Assembly: GCF_000023065.1 (NCBI RefSeq)
Contig: NC_012691.1
Span: 912,501 to 976,500 of the forward strand
Direction of reading: 5' to 3'
DNA from: Tolumonas auensis DSM 9187
Lineage (GTDB): Bacteria; Pseudomonadota; Gammaproteobacteria; Enterobacterales; Aeromonadaceae
DNA length: 64,000 nucleotides
The stretch's first letter is position 1. The number at the start of each line of letters is the position of its first letter. This document shows, piece after piece, positions 39,571 through 49,384 of the stretch. A program made the position numbers and the translations under genes. The notes under the pieces are model-generated. The model saw nothing but the letters and a program-made list of their open reading frames with translations, made no database searches and was not told the DNA's origin.

Positions 39571-40260
39571 TTACTCAACAACCAACTGATAACCGATCCC
39601 TCTGACGGTCTGAATGGGTGAACGCCCATCTTTCAGTACGCCCAGTTTCTGCCGTAGATTGCTGACATGTACATCAATACTGCGATCATACCGGGCCAGC
39701 GGGCGGCCAAGGGTATGCAGCGACAGATCTTCTTTACTGATTATTCTGCCGGCACGGCGACACAGTATTTCCAACAAATTAAATTCGGTACTGGTCAAAT
39801 CAAGTAATTCGTCGCGCCAGGTGGCATTACGGCTGGCAGCGGAAATAGTCAGCGCTCCAACTCTGAGCGGTTGCAACTGACCAGGCTCCTGTTTATCAGG
39901 ATCAGCCCGGCGCAGAATGGCTCTTACCCGAGCCACCAGTTCGCGCGGAGTGCAGGGCTTGGAAACGTAATCATCAGCACCCAGTTCCAGGCCGATAATA
40001 CGGTCAATGTCATCACCTTTGGCGGTAAGCATTAATACCGGAATATTACTGTGGTTTCGCAGACGACGCAGGACATCAATACCATTGAGTTTCGGCATCA
40101 TGACATCCAGTAAAATCAGGTCATAATCGCCGCTCAGTGCTTCTTCTAACCCTCTTTCACCATCGTGACACATCTGTACCGCAAAGCCTTCATTGCTGAG
40201 GTATTCCCTCTGCATGCTGCATAGCTCGAGATCATCATCAACCAACAAGATGCGGATCAT
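39571..40260 (-). CDS. CpxR-like OmpR-family response regulator
   Basis: The start at MIRILLVDDD, preceded by GAGGAAGG, gives 229 residues. The receiver domain has the acidic pair at DDD (8-10), phospho-Asp in LILLDVMMPKLNG and the Lys in DYVSKPC. The winged-helix output domain has DLTSTEFNLLEIL and RYDRSIDVHVSNLRQKLG, the CpxR-type recognition helix. It is operonic with the kinase downstream. In E. coli CpxRA monitors misfolded envelope proteins; the divergent cpxP gene is absent here. Confidence 0.87.
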   Translation of the reverse strand: MIRILLVDDDLELCSMQREYLSNEGFAVQMCHDGERGLEEALSGDYDLILLDVMMPKLNGIDVLRRLRNHSNIPVLMLTAKGDDIDRIIGLELGADDYVSKPCTPRELVARVRAILRRADPDKQEPGQLQPLRVGALTISAASRNATWRDELLDLTSTEFNLLEILCRRAGRIISKEDLSLHTLGRPLARYDRSIDVHVSNLRQKLGVLKDGRSPIQTVRGIGYQLVVE

Positions 40261-40380
40261 GTAAACCTTCCTCATAAGACATACCGCGCCATGATACGGA
40301 GCTGGCGGGGCCGGACAATAGGCTCGGCACAGATAAACCTTTTTTTACCTAAAATTACATTTTTGGGGAGGAATGATTGC

Positions 40381-40998
40381 CTAAAGAGTCTTCTCTGTGG
40401 TTTCAATGTATTGGCGCAGTAATGGTTCCATCATATCCCGGATCAGTGGTTGCGCATCAGCCGTAGGATGAATACCATCGTTCAGCATCAGTTTCGGCTG
40501 AGTCACGATAGATTCAAGAAAAAACGGCAATAAAGGCGTTTTGGTTTCCTCGGCCAGCTTCGGATAAATCGCTTCCAATTTTGCAATATAGGCGGCACCG
40601 TAATTACGTGGGATCCGGATCTGCATCAACAGTGGTTGTCCGCCATTTTTCTGAATGATCTGAATGCTTTTCTTTAACGTTTCATAAGGAATAGCTGGTG
40701 GAAAACCGCGGATACCATCATTGGCACCCAGTTCAATTAAAACCCAGTCAGGTTTGTGACGGGACAATAAAGCAGGCAGACGGGCTAAACCATCCTGAGT
40801 GGTGCTGCCACTGATGCTACTGTTAATGATAGTGACCGGGAATTTTTCTTTCTGCCATTGCTGATGCAAAAGAACAGGCCAGCTTTGTTCTGCCGCCATC
40901 ATGTAGCCGGCACTCAGGCTGTCGCCGAGAATCAATAGCGTACTGGCATGGCCAGAAAGTGAACACATAGATAATAACACCAGCAGGATACCTCTCAT
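40381..40998 (-). CDS. tesA: Acyl-CoA thioesterase I/lysophospholipase L1 (TesA)
   Basis: The start with AGAGG upstream and a signal peptide (MRGILLVLLSMCSLSGHA) gives 205 residues. The longer frame reaching 41202 reads through the opposite-strand ybbA gene and is not real. The SGNH-hydrolase blocks are visible: Ser27 in GDSL, Gly in the second block, Asn in GAND, and the catalytic DGIHPT with Asp and His. It is a periplasmic esterase acting on thioesters, lysophospholipids and some amino-acid esters. It is divergent from ybbA, and the two start codons overlap in the tetramer CATG. Confidence 0.95.
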   Translation of the reverse strand: MRGILLVLLSMCSLSGHASTLLILGDSLSAGYMMAAEQSWPVLLHQQWQKEKFPVTIINSSISGSTTQDGLARLPALLSRHKPDWVLIELGANDGIRGFPPAIPYETLKKSIQIIQKNGGQPLLMQIRIPRNYGAAYIAKLEAIYPKLAEETKTPLLPFFLESIVTQPKLMLNDGIHPTADAQPLIRDMMEPLLRQYIETTEKTL

Positions 40999-41677
40999 GA
41001 CACAACCTCTTATGATACAGGTCAAAAATTTGTCGCACCGGGTTTCGGTTGGTAAAGAACAGCTTACCATCCTTGATGGGATCCAGTTACAAGTCAAGCC
41101 GGGAGAGAGTGTTGCGATTGTCGGGGCTTCCGGTTCGGGTAAATCTACGTTGCTGGGCATGCTGGCGGGGCTGGATTTACCCAGCGAAGGTGAAATTTTC
41201 ATTGCCGGTCAGCCCCTGCATCAGATGGATGAGGAACAGCGCGCCAGATTACGCTCGGAAAGAATAGGTTTTGTTTTTCAGTCTTTCTTACTGATCCCTG
41301 AGCTGACGGCTCTGGAAAACGTGATGTTGCCGGCGGAATTACGCGGTATCAGTCAGGCGAAACAACTCGCCACAACCTTGTTGAATGATGTGGGGCTGGG
41401 AGAGCGGTTGCAGCACAAACCATCCAGATTGTCCGGCGGTGAACAGCAACGGGTTGCGCTGGCACGAGCGTTTATCTGTCAGCCGGCCTTGCTGCTGGCT
41501 GATGAGCCGACCGGTAATTTAGATCAGCATACAGGGCAAAAAGTGGCTGATTTGCTGTTCAGAATGAATCAGGAATCAGGTTCCAGCCTGGTGATAGTTA
41601 CGCATGATGTTGCATTGGCGGATCGCTGTCAGCGTCAGTTACGCATGACTGCAGGACGACTGGAGGAGTCACGATGA
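40997..41677 (+). CDS. ybbA: ABC transporter ATPase YbbA
   Basis: The 226-residue ATPase belongs to the LolD/MacB group, which drives mechanotransmission rather than classic transport. Walker A is GASGSGKST at 43-51, the signature is LSGGEQQRVALARAF and Walker B LLLADEPTGNLD. AGGA lies eight bases before the ATG; a second ATG at 41012 is possible. It overlaps ybbP by four bases. In E. coli YbbA-YbbP is thought to work with TesA on hydrophobic substrates, consistent with the head-to-head arrangement here. Confidence 0.94.
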   Translation: MTQPLMIQVKNLSHRVSVGKEQLTILDGIQLQVKPGESVAIVGASGSGKSTLLGMLAGLDLPSEGEIFIAGQPLHQMDEEQRARLRSERIGFVFQSFLLIPELTALENVMLPAELRGISQAKQLATTLLNDVGLGERLQHKPSRLSGGEQQRVALARAFICQPALLLADEPTGNLDQHTGQKVADLLFRMNQESGSSLVIVTHDVALADRCQRQLRMTAGRLEESR

Positions 41678-44109
41678 TTAAATTATTGTGGCGCCTGTTT
41701 TGCCGGATGGGCTGGCAGGGTGGGTTGCAGTGGTTTGTACTCGCTCTCGCGGTGTGTATTGCCTCGGTATTGAGTGTGTCTCTGGTTTCAGATCGGCTGA
41801 CTCAAAGCCTTAAAGTCTCCGGCCGTGATTTCCTGGCGGCAGATCGGGTTGTCGAGTCCGCTACGCCTTTGCCGGATACCTGGCTTAAGCAGGCCCGGGA
41901 CAGCGGATTACAGCAGACGCAGACCACCGAGTTTTCCACCATGCTGCTGGCTGGTGAACAGATGCAATTGGCATCGGTTAAAGCCGTCGATGAGGGGTAT
42001 CCTTTTTATGGCCGTTTGCAACTGCTGCCACAACAGGATATCCGTCCCGGAGAGCTCTGGCTTTCCCGTCAGCTGATGTTAATGCTGCAGGTAACGCCGG
42101 GCGATGAGGTGCAACTTGGTTCAACCTCACTACGTGTCGCCGGCGAATTAATACAGGAACCGGATCAGAGTTTTAACCCTCTGGCGCTGGCTCCCCGGGC
42201 GCTGATGCATCAGCATGATGTCGGGGCTGCTCAGGTGATATTACCCGGAAGCCGGGTGACACATCGCTATCTGTTCCATGGTGACTCATCAGTACTTGAG
42301 AGCTGGGATCAATGGTTATCCTCCCGTCTGCAGGCAGGACAAAAACTATTAAAACCGGAACAGGCAAACCGGAATTTATCTCGTCAGCTGGAACGGAGCG
42401 AACGGTTCTTCCGTGTTGCCTCGTTGCTGGGACTACTGCTGGGCGCTACGGCCATGAGCATTGCTATTCAGCAATATGCCCGTCAGACACAGACTATGCT
42501 GGCATTGCTGAAGACGTTTGGTGCCTCCCGCTGGCGGATCATGTGGCTACTCGGTGGTTTGTTAAGTCTGCTGACTTTGACCGGGATCATCATCGGTTGT
42601 CTGCTGGGGTGGCTGGTTCATGGCTGGATGGTCTGGCAGCTGGGCAACGCATTACCACCGGAACTTGCTACGCCTTCGATACAGCCATTTATTCTGGCGT
42701 TTGTTTTAGGAAGCATTCTGGTTGCGCTGCTGGTGTGCATCCCACTCTGGCGCTTGCTGGATGTGCCAGCTTTACGGGTATTGCGTCAGGAACAGGAAAG
42801 CCGGGTTCCCGCATGGTTAGCCTTACCATTACTCATTACCGGGCTGTTATTAATTAATTTATTGCTGCTACAGGATACCAGGCTGGTGTTAGGTCTGGTG
42901 GGTGGGGTGATCGTTCTGATCGTGGTGCTGGGCGGGATGGGGTACCTGTTATTACGTTTATTACCCAGTGGCGTTACCGGCAGCAGTTTTTATCTTGCAG
43001 TCCAGCACTGGCAACGACAGCCGCTCGAAATATTGCATCAATTAAGCGGGATCGCTTTATCGCTGTTACTACTGGGCGTGGTGATCAGTGTTCGCAGTGA
43101 AATTGTCACCGGTTTTCAGACCTTTCTGCCGGCAGATGCGCCGAACCGTTTCCTGATCAATATTCCTGATACCGATAAACCGGAGCTGGTAAAATTCCTG
43201 CAGCAGCAACAGCTGAAACATGCACCATTGTATCCCATCGTCAGAGGACGATTGACGCATATCAATGGTGAAGTGGTGACACAACAGGAAGGACAACCGG
43301 GGCGCAAGGGTATTCACCGCGAGCTGACCATGACGGCACAGGCACAGTTACCATCAGATAGCCTGATCCTGAATGGTGAAAGCTGGAATGACAGCATTCG
43401 CGGGCAAGTGTCTCTTGAGCAGGGCGTTGCCACGGAGCTGAATATTAAGCTGCAGGATCGTCTGCGTTTCACGGTAGATGATCAGTCATTTGAGGTTACT
43501 GTACGGAATATCCGGCAAGTTGACTGGCAGAGCATGCGGCCAAATTTCTTTATGATTTTTTCGCCGGATGTCTTGCAGCCATTCGTTGTTAACTGGATGA
43601 CCAGTCTGCGGGTTCCGGCGGATAAATTACCGGCAGAGCTTGAACTGGCGCGGACTTTCCCGACCATTACTTCGCTTAATATCGATACGATCCTGAATAA
43701 GCTACAGGGTGTGCTGGATAAACTGGCGCGGGCCATGACACTGCTGATGCTGCTGGTTTCTGCTGCAGCCATACAGGTGCTGCTGGTACAGTGGCAGGCC
43801 GGATTACAGCAACGTCAGGCTAGTCTGTTACTGATGCGAACATTTGGCGCACGCCGCCAGCAATTGCGGAATATGCTGCACTGGCAGGCTATTTTACTGG
43901 GTGGATTTGCCGGTATCACAGCCGCATTCAGTTGTGAGCTGATCCGCTGGTGGCTGCATGCGGAATGGAGCGAACAGCCATGGCAGTGGTTGCCAGTGCT
44001 GTGGTGGTTATTACCGTTGAGTGGTGCAGTAACCGTCCTGCTAGTGTCGCAATTTACCTTGCAACCATTGCTGCGACGGACTCTGGCCGGACGGCTACGA
44101 AGTTTGTAG
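41674..44109 (+). CDS. ybbP: FtsX-like ABC permease YbbP
   Basis: The 811-residue inner-membrane protein has the duplicated FtsX-type layout: an N-terminal helix at about 15-37, a large periplasmic region, three helices near 245-365, further helices near 385-430 and 460-475, a second periplasmic domain, and a final set of helices near 685-800. This is the family usual for the YbbA partner. Its stop is five bases from the end of yfcH on the opposite strand, with no terminator in between. Confidence 0.93.
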   Translation: MIKLLWRLFCRMGWQGGLQWFVLALAVCIASVLSVSLVSDRLTQSLKVSGRDFLAADRVVESATPLPDTWLKQARDSGLQQTQTTEFSTMLLAGEQMQLASVKAVDEGYPFYGRLQLLPQQDIRPGELWLSRQLMLMLQVTPGDEVQLGSTSLRVAGELIQEPDQSFNPLALAPRALMHQHDVGAAQVILPGSRVTHRYLFHGDSSVLESWDQWLSSRLQAGQKLLKPEQANRNLSRQLERSERFFRVASLLGLLLGATAMSIAIQQYARQTQTMLALLKTFGASRWRIMWLLGGLLSLLTLTGIIIGCLLGWLVHGWMVWQLGNALPPELATPSIQPFILAFVLGSILVALLVCIPLWRLLDVPALRVLRQEQESRVPAWLALPLLITGLLLINLLLLQDTRLVLGLVGGVIVLIVVLGGMGYLLLRLLPSGVTGSSFYLAVQHWQRQPLEILHQLSGIALSLLLLGVVISVRSEIVTGFQTFLPADAPNRFLINIPDTDKPELVKFLQQQQLKHAPLYPIVRGRLTHINGEVVTQQEGQPGRKGIHRELTMTAQAQLPSDSLILNGESWNDSIRGQVSLEQGVATELNIKLQDRLRFTVDDQSFEVTVRNIRQVDWQSMRPNFFMIFSPDVLQPFVVNWMTSLRVPADKLPAELELARTFPTITSLNIDTILNKLQGVLDKLARAMTLLMLLVSAAAIQVLLVQWQAGLQQRQASLLLMRTFGARRQQLRNMLHWQAILLGGFAGITAAFSCELIRWWLHAEWSEQPWQWLPVLWWLLPLSGAVTVLLVSQFTLQPLLRRTLAGRLRSL

Positions 44110-44114
44110 CGATA

Positions 44115-45014
44115 TTAATCCTCAAAGATATGCCGTAGTGCTTCCGGTAATTCCGGATAACGGAACCGGAAGCCGGCCTCCAGTAAACGCCGGGGCTGAA
44201 CGTTTTGCCCGGTCAATAGCAGGTCAGCCATTTCACCTAATAACAATCTGAGCATCCAGGCGGGTGTACGCAGAAAATGAGGCCGGTGTAGCGCAGTTGC
44301 CAGCGCGGCACTGAATTGCGCATTACTCACTGCCTGTGGTGAGGTTGCATTATAAATACCACTGCACTGTGAATGTTCGAGCAGAAACCGAATGATATAA
44401 ACCAAATCAGTCCGGGTGATCCACGAAACCATCTGCTTACCCGAACCGAGCGGCCCGCCTAAACCACACCAGTATGCAGGCAGCATTCGGGCTAAAGCGC
44501 CGCCCTGTGTTCCTAATACCAGACCAATACGCATAATGCAGACCCGGCAGTTAAAGGCGGAGGCTTGCTGGGCCAGCTCTTCCCAATGTGCACAGACACG
44601 ATTAGGAAAATTGGTTTGGGATGGGGTAAAACTTTCATCTAACGGTTCAGCACCTTGCGCGCCATAAAAACCGATGGCAGAAGCATTGATCCAGACTCTG
44701 GGGGCAGGAGTGCTATTTTTCAGTTTTTCCAGTAATGTTTCAGTCATCAGCCAGCGACTCTCGCTGATACGGCGTTTCTGTTCAACACTCCAGCGTTTCG
44801 CTGCCAGCGATTCGCCCGCCAGATTAATAATTGCATCCACACCATCAAGAGAATTCAGCTGTTTCAGCTGGATAACTTTAGAGTTATCCACAGCTAATTG
44901 CTTAGCTGCTAATTCTGGTTGTCGGCTAACCAATAATAGTTCATGTTCTGCTCGCAATAAACTGACTAAATATTGACCAATAAATCCGGTTGCACCCGTG
45001 ATCAGAATCTTCAT
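44115..45014 (-). CDS. yfcH: YfcH, NAD(P)-dependent SDR-family epimerase-like protein
   Basis: The start with AAGGTGA upstream gives 299 residues (E. coli YfcH has 297); the 13-codon extension has no support. The Rossmann motif GATGFIG is at 7-13, ASAIGFYG contains the active-site Ser/Tyr region, and the C-terminal half holds LARMLPAYWCGLGGPLGSGKQMVSWI, typical of TIGR01777. The reaction is unknown. Members of the family have been linked to cell-division inhibition (SulA-like) in cyanobacteria, which I would not extend to this one. Confidence 0.92.
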   Translation of the reverse strand: MKILITGATGFIGQYLVSLLRAEHELLLVSRQPELAAKQLAVDNSKVIQLKQLNSLDGVDAIINLAGESLAAKRWSVEQKRRISESRWLMTETLLEKLKNSTPAPRVWINASAIGFYGAQGAEPLDESFTPSQTNFPNRVCAHWEELAQQASAFNCRVCIMRIGLVLGTQGGALARMLPAYWCGLGGPLGSGKQMVSWITRTDLVYIIRFLLEHSQCSGIYNATSPQAVSNAQFSAALATALHRPHFLRTPAWMLRLLLGEMADLLLTGQNVQPRRLLEAGFRFRYPELPEALRHIFED

Positions 45015-45240
45015 GTAATCACCTTGCTGATAAAATGAACAAATTGCAGGCATAGACGCTGTAAACAGTATGTCTGATATGCGTATTAAGGTGTTTTTTT
45101 CTGCAGATCACGATTTCAATAGATTGATCTTATCCACATTTCCTGTGGTTAATGTTGTGGAAGAAAGGTGATGTAGCCGTGCAAATGGTTGATTGATGAG
45201 CAAATCGCCGTACGAAGTTCAGGCCGATACAGACTCGCGG

Positions 45241-45256
45241 TATACCATTTGGTATA
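45241..45256. repeat. Palindrome TATACCA-TT-TGGTATA
   Basis: A perfect 7-bp inverted repeat with a two-base centre lies between the Rap1a/Tai-like gene and yfcH, about 230 bases upstream of yfcH. It could be an operator. No regulator is nearby. Confidence 0.45.
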
Positions 45257-45304
45257 GACAGTGGTGATCAGCTTCATCTGGTTGTTAATACTTTTTCTGA
45301 TGAT

Positions 45305-45646
45305 TTACTTGCTACATCTGAACGCCTGGTAAATTGAACTCTCGACGACTTCATATGCGGATCTGTTTAATTTAGCCGGATTTTTATCTGCATAAGCGAT
45401 AAATATTTTTTTTACCTGTCCGGTCGTTATTTTCCCTTCCAGACATAAAACGCCATTTTTTGCTGTTCCGGTTAAACGATCATAAACGCCTGTAACATAG
45501 CCGCGACATTCAGATTCATCCTGAAAGTAAAACTGGCTGTTCTCATCAGAAGTACAGAGCTGATACAGTTCATTACCGAATATAAAAGCAGCATTGGCGG
45601 AGAAACTGCTGATGACAACACTAAAAGCCATAATGATTTTATACAT
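45305..45646 (-). CDS. Secreted Rap1a/Tai-like protein
   Basis: The start follows a very strong AGGAGG site, giving 113 residues with a signal peptide (MYKIIMAFSVVISSFSANA, cut near 19-20). The mature part has four Cys (31, 47, 68, 111), the segment LYQLCTSDE at 28-35, then ECRGYVTGVYD at 46-56 and a GQVKKIFIAYADKNPAKL motif. This pattern fits the Rap1a/Tai domain family, which includes immunity proteins for type VI effectors (Rap1a, Tai4) as well as many orphans. No effector is adjacent, so immunity is not implied. Confidence in the family is moderate. Confidence 0.72.
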   Translation of the reverse strand: MYKIIMAFSVVISSFSANAAFIFGNELYQLCTSDENSQFYFQDESECRGYVTGVYDRLTGTAKNGVLCLEGKITTGQVKKIFIAYADKNPAKLNRSAYEVVESSIYQAFRCSK

Positions 45647-45727
45647 AACACCTCCTGTGAAAATCAGCACTGCCTTATGGGACGACCTTCAGCCATAGGC
45701 TTTTTGATTCATTTCACCTTTAATACC

Positions 45728-45755
45728 AAGACCTTAAATATTAAGACCTTAAATA
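45728..45755. repeat. Two 13-base direct repeats upstream of the Rap1a/Tai-like gene
   Basis: AAGACCTTAAATA occurs at 45728-45740 and 45743-45755, 15 bases apart. The second copy forms CCTTAAATAAGG, a near-palindrome, with its downstream bases. The pair lies 82-109 bases upstream of the start codon. Direct repeats at this spacing may be regulator half-sites or a tandem slippage. Confidence 0.55.
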
Positions 45756-45867
45756 AGGTATAGATGATTGTCGGCATAAGTAAACCAAAGGGCGTTAAAT
45801 AGGGCTGATACGGAGGTCGGGTCAGTGGGTGATGTGAGCGCAGGCAGGAGTCAGGTTAAGAGGATCA

Positions 45868-45894
45868 AAAAAGCCCTGAAACCAGGGCTTTAAA
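45868..45894 (-). terminator. pta terminator
   Basis: On the minus strand AAAGCCCTG, a four-base loop and CAGGGCTTT are followed by a T run, 19 bases after the pta stop. Confidence 0.85.
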
Positions 45895-45912
45895 TAAGCA
45901 ATCAGCAAGCTA

Positions 45913-48069
45913 TCAGGCAGGAGTCTGAGTTGCCTGAATACCAGTCAGAGCGATGGTGTAAACGATATCGTCAACCAGAGCGCCACGAGACAGGTCATTA
46001 ACAGGTTTACGCATACCCTGCAGCATCGGGCCGATAGAGACCAGATCAGCAGAACGCTGTACCGCTTTATAGGTGGTGTTACCAGTGTTCAGATCCGGGA
46101 ATATGAACACGGTAGCCTTACCTGCTACCGGTGAATTCGGTGCTTTAGAACGGGCCACATCAGCCATAACGGCTGCGTCATACTGCAGAGGACCATCGAT
46201 GATCAGATCAGGACGTTTTTCCTTCGCAATACGGGTTGCTTCACGGACTTTATCTACGTCAGCACCGGTACCTGAGGTGCCGGTAGAGTAGGAGATCATC
46301 GCAACACGAGGTTCGATACCAAATGCAGCTGCAGAATCTGCAGACTGAATGGCAATCTCAGCCAGCTGTTCTGCGTTTGGATCCGGGTTGATCGCGCAGT
46401 CACCATAAACCAGAACCTGATCCGGCAGCAGCATGAAGAAAATGGATGATACCAATGAGCTGCCTGGCGCAGTTTTGATGATCTGCAGCGGCGGACGAAT
46501 GGTATTCGCAGTGGTATGCACAGCACCGGAAACCAGGCCATCCACTTCATTGCGTTCCAGCATCAGAGTACCCAGCACTACGTTGTCTTCCAGCTGTTCG
46601 CGGGCCACAACTTCGGTGATACCTTTGCTCTTACGCAGCTCGACCAGACGCGGTACATAACGCTCACGTGCTTCAACCGGGTCGATAATTTCAACGCGAT
46701 CACTCAGCACGACGCCCTGTTGTTCAGCAACACGACGGATTTCATCCGGATTACCCAGCAATACCGGACGGGCAATACCACGATCAGCGCAGATAGCGGC
46801 CGCTCTGATAGTACGAGGCTCATCACCTTCTGGCAGTACGATACGTTTGTTTGCAGCACGGGCCAGTTCGGTCAGCTGATAACGGAACGCTGGCGGGCTC
46901 AGACGACGCGGCAGGCTGGATTCAGATGTCAGTGATTCTAACCAATGCTTATCAATATGGCCGGCAACATAATCCTGTACCAGTTCAATACGGGCATTAT
47001 CATCAATCGGAATTTCAACATTGAAGTTCTGCAGGCTGACCGCTGTCTGCCAGGTATTGGTATTGATCATCAGGATTGGCAGACCAGTCTGCATTGCCTG
47101 CTGACACAGAGCCATAACCTGTGGTTCCGGATGATAGCCACCAGTCAGCAGCAATGCACCCAGCTTGACGCCGTTCATCGCAGACAGACAGGCAGACACG
47201 ATCACATCAGAACGGTCGCCGGAAGTTACCAGCAGGCTGCCCGGTTTGAAATGCTGCACCATGTTATGAATAGAACGGGCACAGAAAGTCACAATGTTCA
47301 GACGACGGGTGTAAATTTCGCCTTCATTGATGATTCGTGCGTTCAGGTGACGAGCCAGATCAATCGCACGTGGTGCGATCAGCTGTGCATTCCATGGAAT
47401 GCAACCCAGGATCTGCAGTGGTGATTTACCGAAGAATTGCAGAATTTCCAGCTGGTTGCTTCCGCTCTCGCCAGTATGATGAGCTTCGAACATTTCGGTC
47501 AGATCAGGGCGGGTAATGCCGTGTTCATCAACCGGAGCACCCACTTTATTGATGATGCAGCCAACAATACGTTTGTTGCCGGTGCCACCAAAATTAGAAC
47601 AGGCCAATTCGATGCTTTCTTTCAGTTTCTGGCTGGAGTAATTACCCGGATGGGTTACCAGAACGATTTCAGCATCCAGTGCAGTAGCGATGTCCTGATT
47701 CAGTTTATTAGCAAAAGGTTGCTTCTCAACTGGCACCAGGCCTTCAATCACCACGACTTCGGCACCACTCTCTTGAATATGTCGCTGATAAAGCGCAACA
47801 ATCTCTTCCAGCAGTACTGCACTGTTGTTTGAGGTGATCATATTCTCTGCATATTGCAGGGAAAGCGGTTCAGGAGGTGTGATGTTTGAACCGGCACGGA
47901 TGACGGCGGTTGATGTTTCTGGGCCAGATTGGCCAGGTCTCGGTTGAGCTACCGGTTTAAAAAAGCTTACGTTGACGCCATGACGCTCCATCGCCCGGAC
48001 CATGCCCAGACTTACAGAGGTAACGCCAACACCGGTGCCAATCGGGATAAGCATGATTGTACGAGCCAC
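45913..48069 (-). CDS. pta: Phosphate acetyltransferase
   Basis: The 718-residue enzyme converts acetyl-CoA and phosphate to acetyl phosphate and CoA. It has the long enterobacterial form: an N-terminal P-loop-like DRTGG/BioD-like domain ([15 protein letters not shown] at 8-22), a DRTGG domain in the middle, and the catalytic PTA_PTB domain from about 395 with [14 protein letters not shown] and [14 protein letters not shown]. It lies downstream of ackA on the minus strand, and a hairpin in the 75-base gap may reduce readthrough into it. Confidence 0.97.
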   Translation of the reverse strand: MARTIMLIPIGTGVGVTSVSLGMVRAMERHGVNVSFFKPVAQPRPGQSGPETSTAVIRAGSNITPPEPLSLQYAENMITSNNSAVLLEEIVALYQRHIQESGAEVVVIEGLVPVEKQPFANKLNQDIATALDAEIVLVTHPGNYSSQKLKESIELACSNFGGTGNKRIVGCIINKVGAPVDEHGITRPDLTEMFEAHHTGESGSNQLEILQFFGKSPLQILGCIPWNAQLIAPRAIDLARHLNARIINEGEIYTRRLNIVTFCARSIHNMVQHFKPGSLLVTSGDRSDVIVSACLSAMNGVKLGALLLTGGYHPEPQVMALCQQAMQTGLPILMINTNTWQTAVSLQNFNVEIPIDDNARIELVQDYVAGHIDKHWLESLTSESSLPRRLSPPAFRYQLTELARAANKRIVLPEGDEPRTIRAAAICADRGIARPVLLGNPDEIRRVAEQQGVVLSDRVEIIDPVEARERYVPRLVELRKSKGITEVVAREQLEDNVVLGTLMLERNEVDGLVSGAVHTTANTIRPPLQIIKTAPGSSLVSSIFFMLLPDQVLVYGDCAINPDPNAEQLAEIAIQSADSAAAFGIEPRVAMISYSTGTSGTGADVDKVREATRIAKEKRPDLIIDGPLQYDAAVMADVARSKAPNSPVAGKATVFIFPDLNTGNTTYKAVQRSADLVSIGPMLQGMRKPVNDLSRGALVDDIVYTIALTGIQATQTPA

Positions 48070-48103
48070 TTTATATCCCCTTGTTACGACATTTACTTGC
48101 TAA

Positions 48104-48129
48104 TGAAAAGGCTGCCCGGAGGCAGCCTT
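48104..48129 (-). terminator. Hairpin between ackA and pta
   Basis: On the minus strand AAGGCTGCC, a TCCG loop and GGCAGCCTT form a perfect 9-bp stem followed by TTTTC. It resembles an intrinsic terminator or attenuator inside the operon, where it could reduce pta relative to ackA. Confidence 0.7.
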
Positions 48130-48144
48130 GAGTATTCTATATCA

Positions 48145-49341
48145 TCAGGCGACCAAATTCGCTGCATCCCGCGCAATTACCCACTCTTCATTGGTTGGGA
48201 TCACCATGGCAACAGTGCTGCCTTCTTCAGTGATGATACCTTGTTTACCAAAACGAGCTTTCAGGTTTGCTTCGGCATTAACTTTAAAGCCTAACAGACC
48301 CAGGCGATTCAGCGTCAGTTCACGGATAGGTGCAGAGTTTTCACCGATACCACCAGTGAATACTACCGCATCCAGACGTCCGTCCAGCGCAGCGGTGTAA
48401 CCAGCAATGTATTTTGCCAGACGATAGCAGTAAATATCCATCGCTCGTTTAGCTTCTTCTTTAGTTTCGTAGTTATCTTCTACGTAACGACAGTCGCTGG
48501 TTACTTCTGTCAGACCTAACAGACCAGATTCTTTGGTCAACATTTTATGGATGTCGTCCAGGCTCATGCCCAGCGCATCATGCAGATGGAAAATGATTGC
48601 CGGATCAATATCACCACAGCGTGTACCCATTACCAGGCCTTCCAGCGGTGTCATACCCATAGAAGTATCAACAGAATGACCACCTTTGATGGCACAGACT
48701 GAACCACCATTGCCCAGATGGCAATTAATGATGTTCAGTTCTTCAACCGGCTTATTCAGCACTTCTGCAGCTTGCAGGCTGATATAGTAGTGGCTGGTAC
48801 CGTGCATGCCATACCGGCGGATACCATTTTCTGTATATAGCTTATATGGCAGTGCATACAGATAGGCCTGTTCCGGCATAGTCTGATGATAAGCCGTGTC
48901 AAATACAGCAATGTTTGGCAATGAAGGAAATGCGCGTTTTGCAGCACTGATACCAACCAGATGAGCAGGGTTATGCAATGGCGCTAATGTGCAGCACTCT
49001 TCGATACCTTTTACCACGCTGTCATCGATCAATACCGATTGGGTAAATTTCTCACCGCCGTGAACAACCCGATGACCGATTGCAATCAAATCGGCTACCA
49101 GCTCCGGCTTATTCGGCAGGATGGTCTGTACGATAAAATCAAGTGCTTCCTGGTGAGCTGCGCCCGCGCCAAGATCGGCGGCGCCTTTTGCTCCTTCCAG
49201 CTTCCACTTGATTTTGGCGTCATCGAGGTGTAAACATTCGGCAAGGCCTGAGAGTTTTTCATCACCAGAGGTGGCGTCAATTACGGCAAACTTCAGTGAA
49301 GAACTGCCGCAGTTAAGTACAAGAACCAACTTGCTACTCAT
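48145..49341 (-). CDS. ackA: Acetate kinase
   Basis: The 398-residue enzyme converts acetyl phosphate and ADP to acetate and ATP. The family motifs are [13 protein letters not shown] at 7-19, the [11 protein letters not shown] segment, and [20 protein letters not shown]. It is the first gene of ackA-pta. Together with PflB and Pta it makes up the acetate branch of mixed-acid fermentation, yielding ATP by substrate-level phosphorylation. Confidence 0.97.
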   Translation of the reverse strand: MSSKLVLVLNCGSSSLKFAVIDATSGDEKLSGLAECLHLDDAKIKWKLEGAKGAADLGAGAAHQEALDFIVQTILPNKPELVADLIAIGHRVVHGGEKFTQSVLIDDSVVKGIEECCTLAPLHNPAHLVGISAAKRAFPSLPNIAVFDTAYHQTMPEQAYLYALPYKLYTENGIRRYGMHGTSHYYISLQAAEVLNKPVEELNIINCHLGNGGSVCAIKGGHSVDTSMGMTPLEGLVMGTRCGDIDPAIIFHLHDALGMSLDDIHKMLTKESGLLGLTEVTSDCRYVEDNYETKEEAKRAMDIYCYRLAKYIAGYTAALDGRLDAVVFTGGIGENSAPIRELTLNRLGLLGFKVNAEANLKARFGKQGIITEEGSTVAMVIPTNEEWVIARDAANLVA

Positions 49342-49384
49342 TCATTAATCCTAATCGTGGTGTTCCAAAATAACAAAGTTACAA

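Noticed and set aside
40999-41202. N-terminal extension of tesA to 41202
   Set aside because: It would run antisense to ybbA; the true start has AGAGG and a signal peptide.
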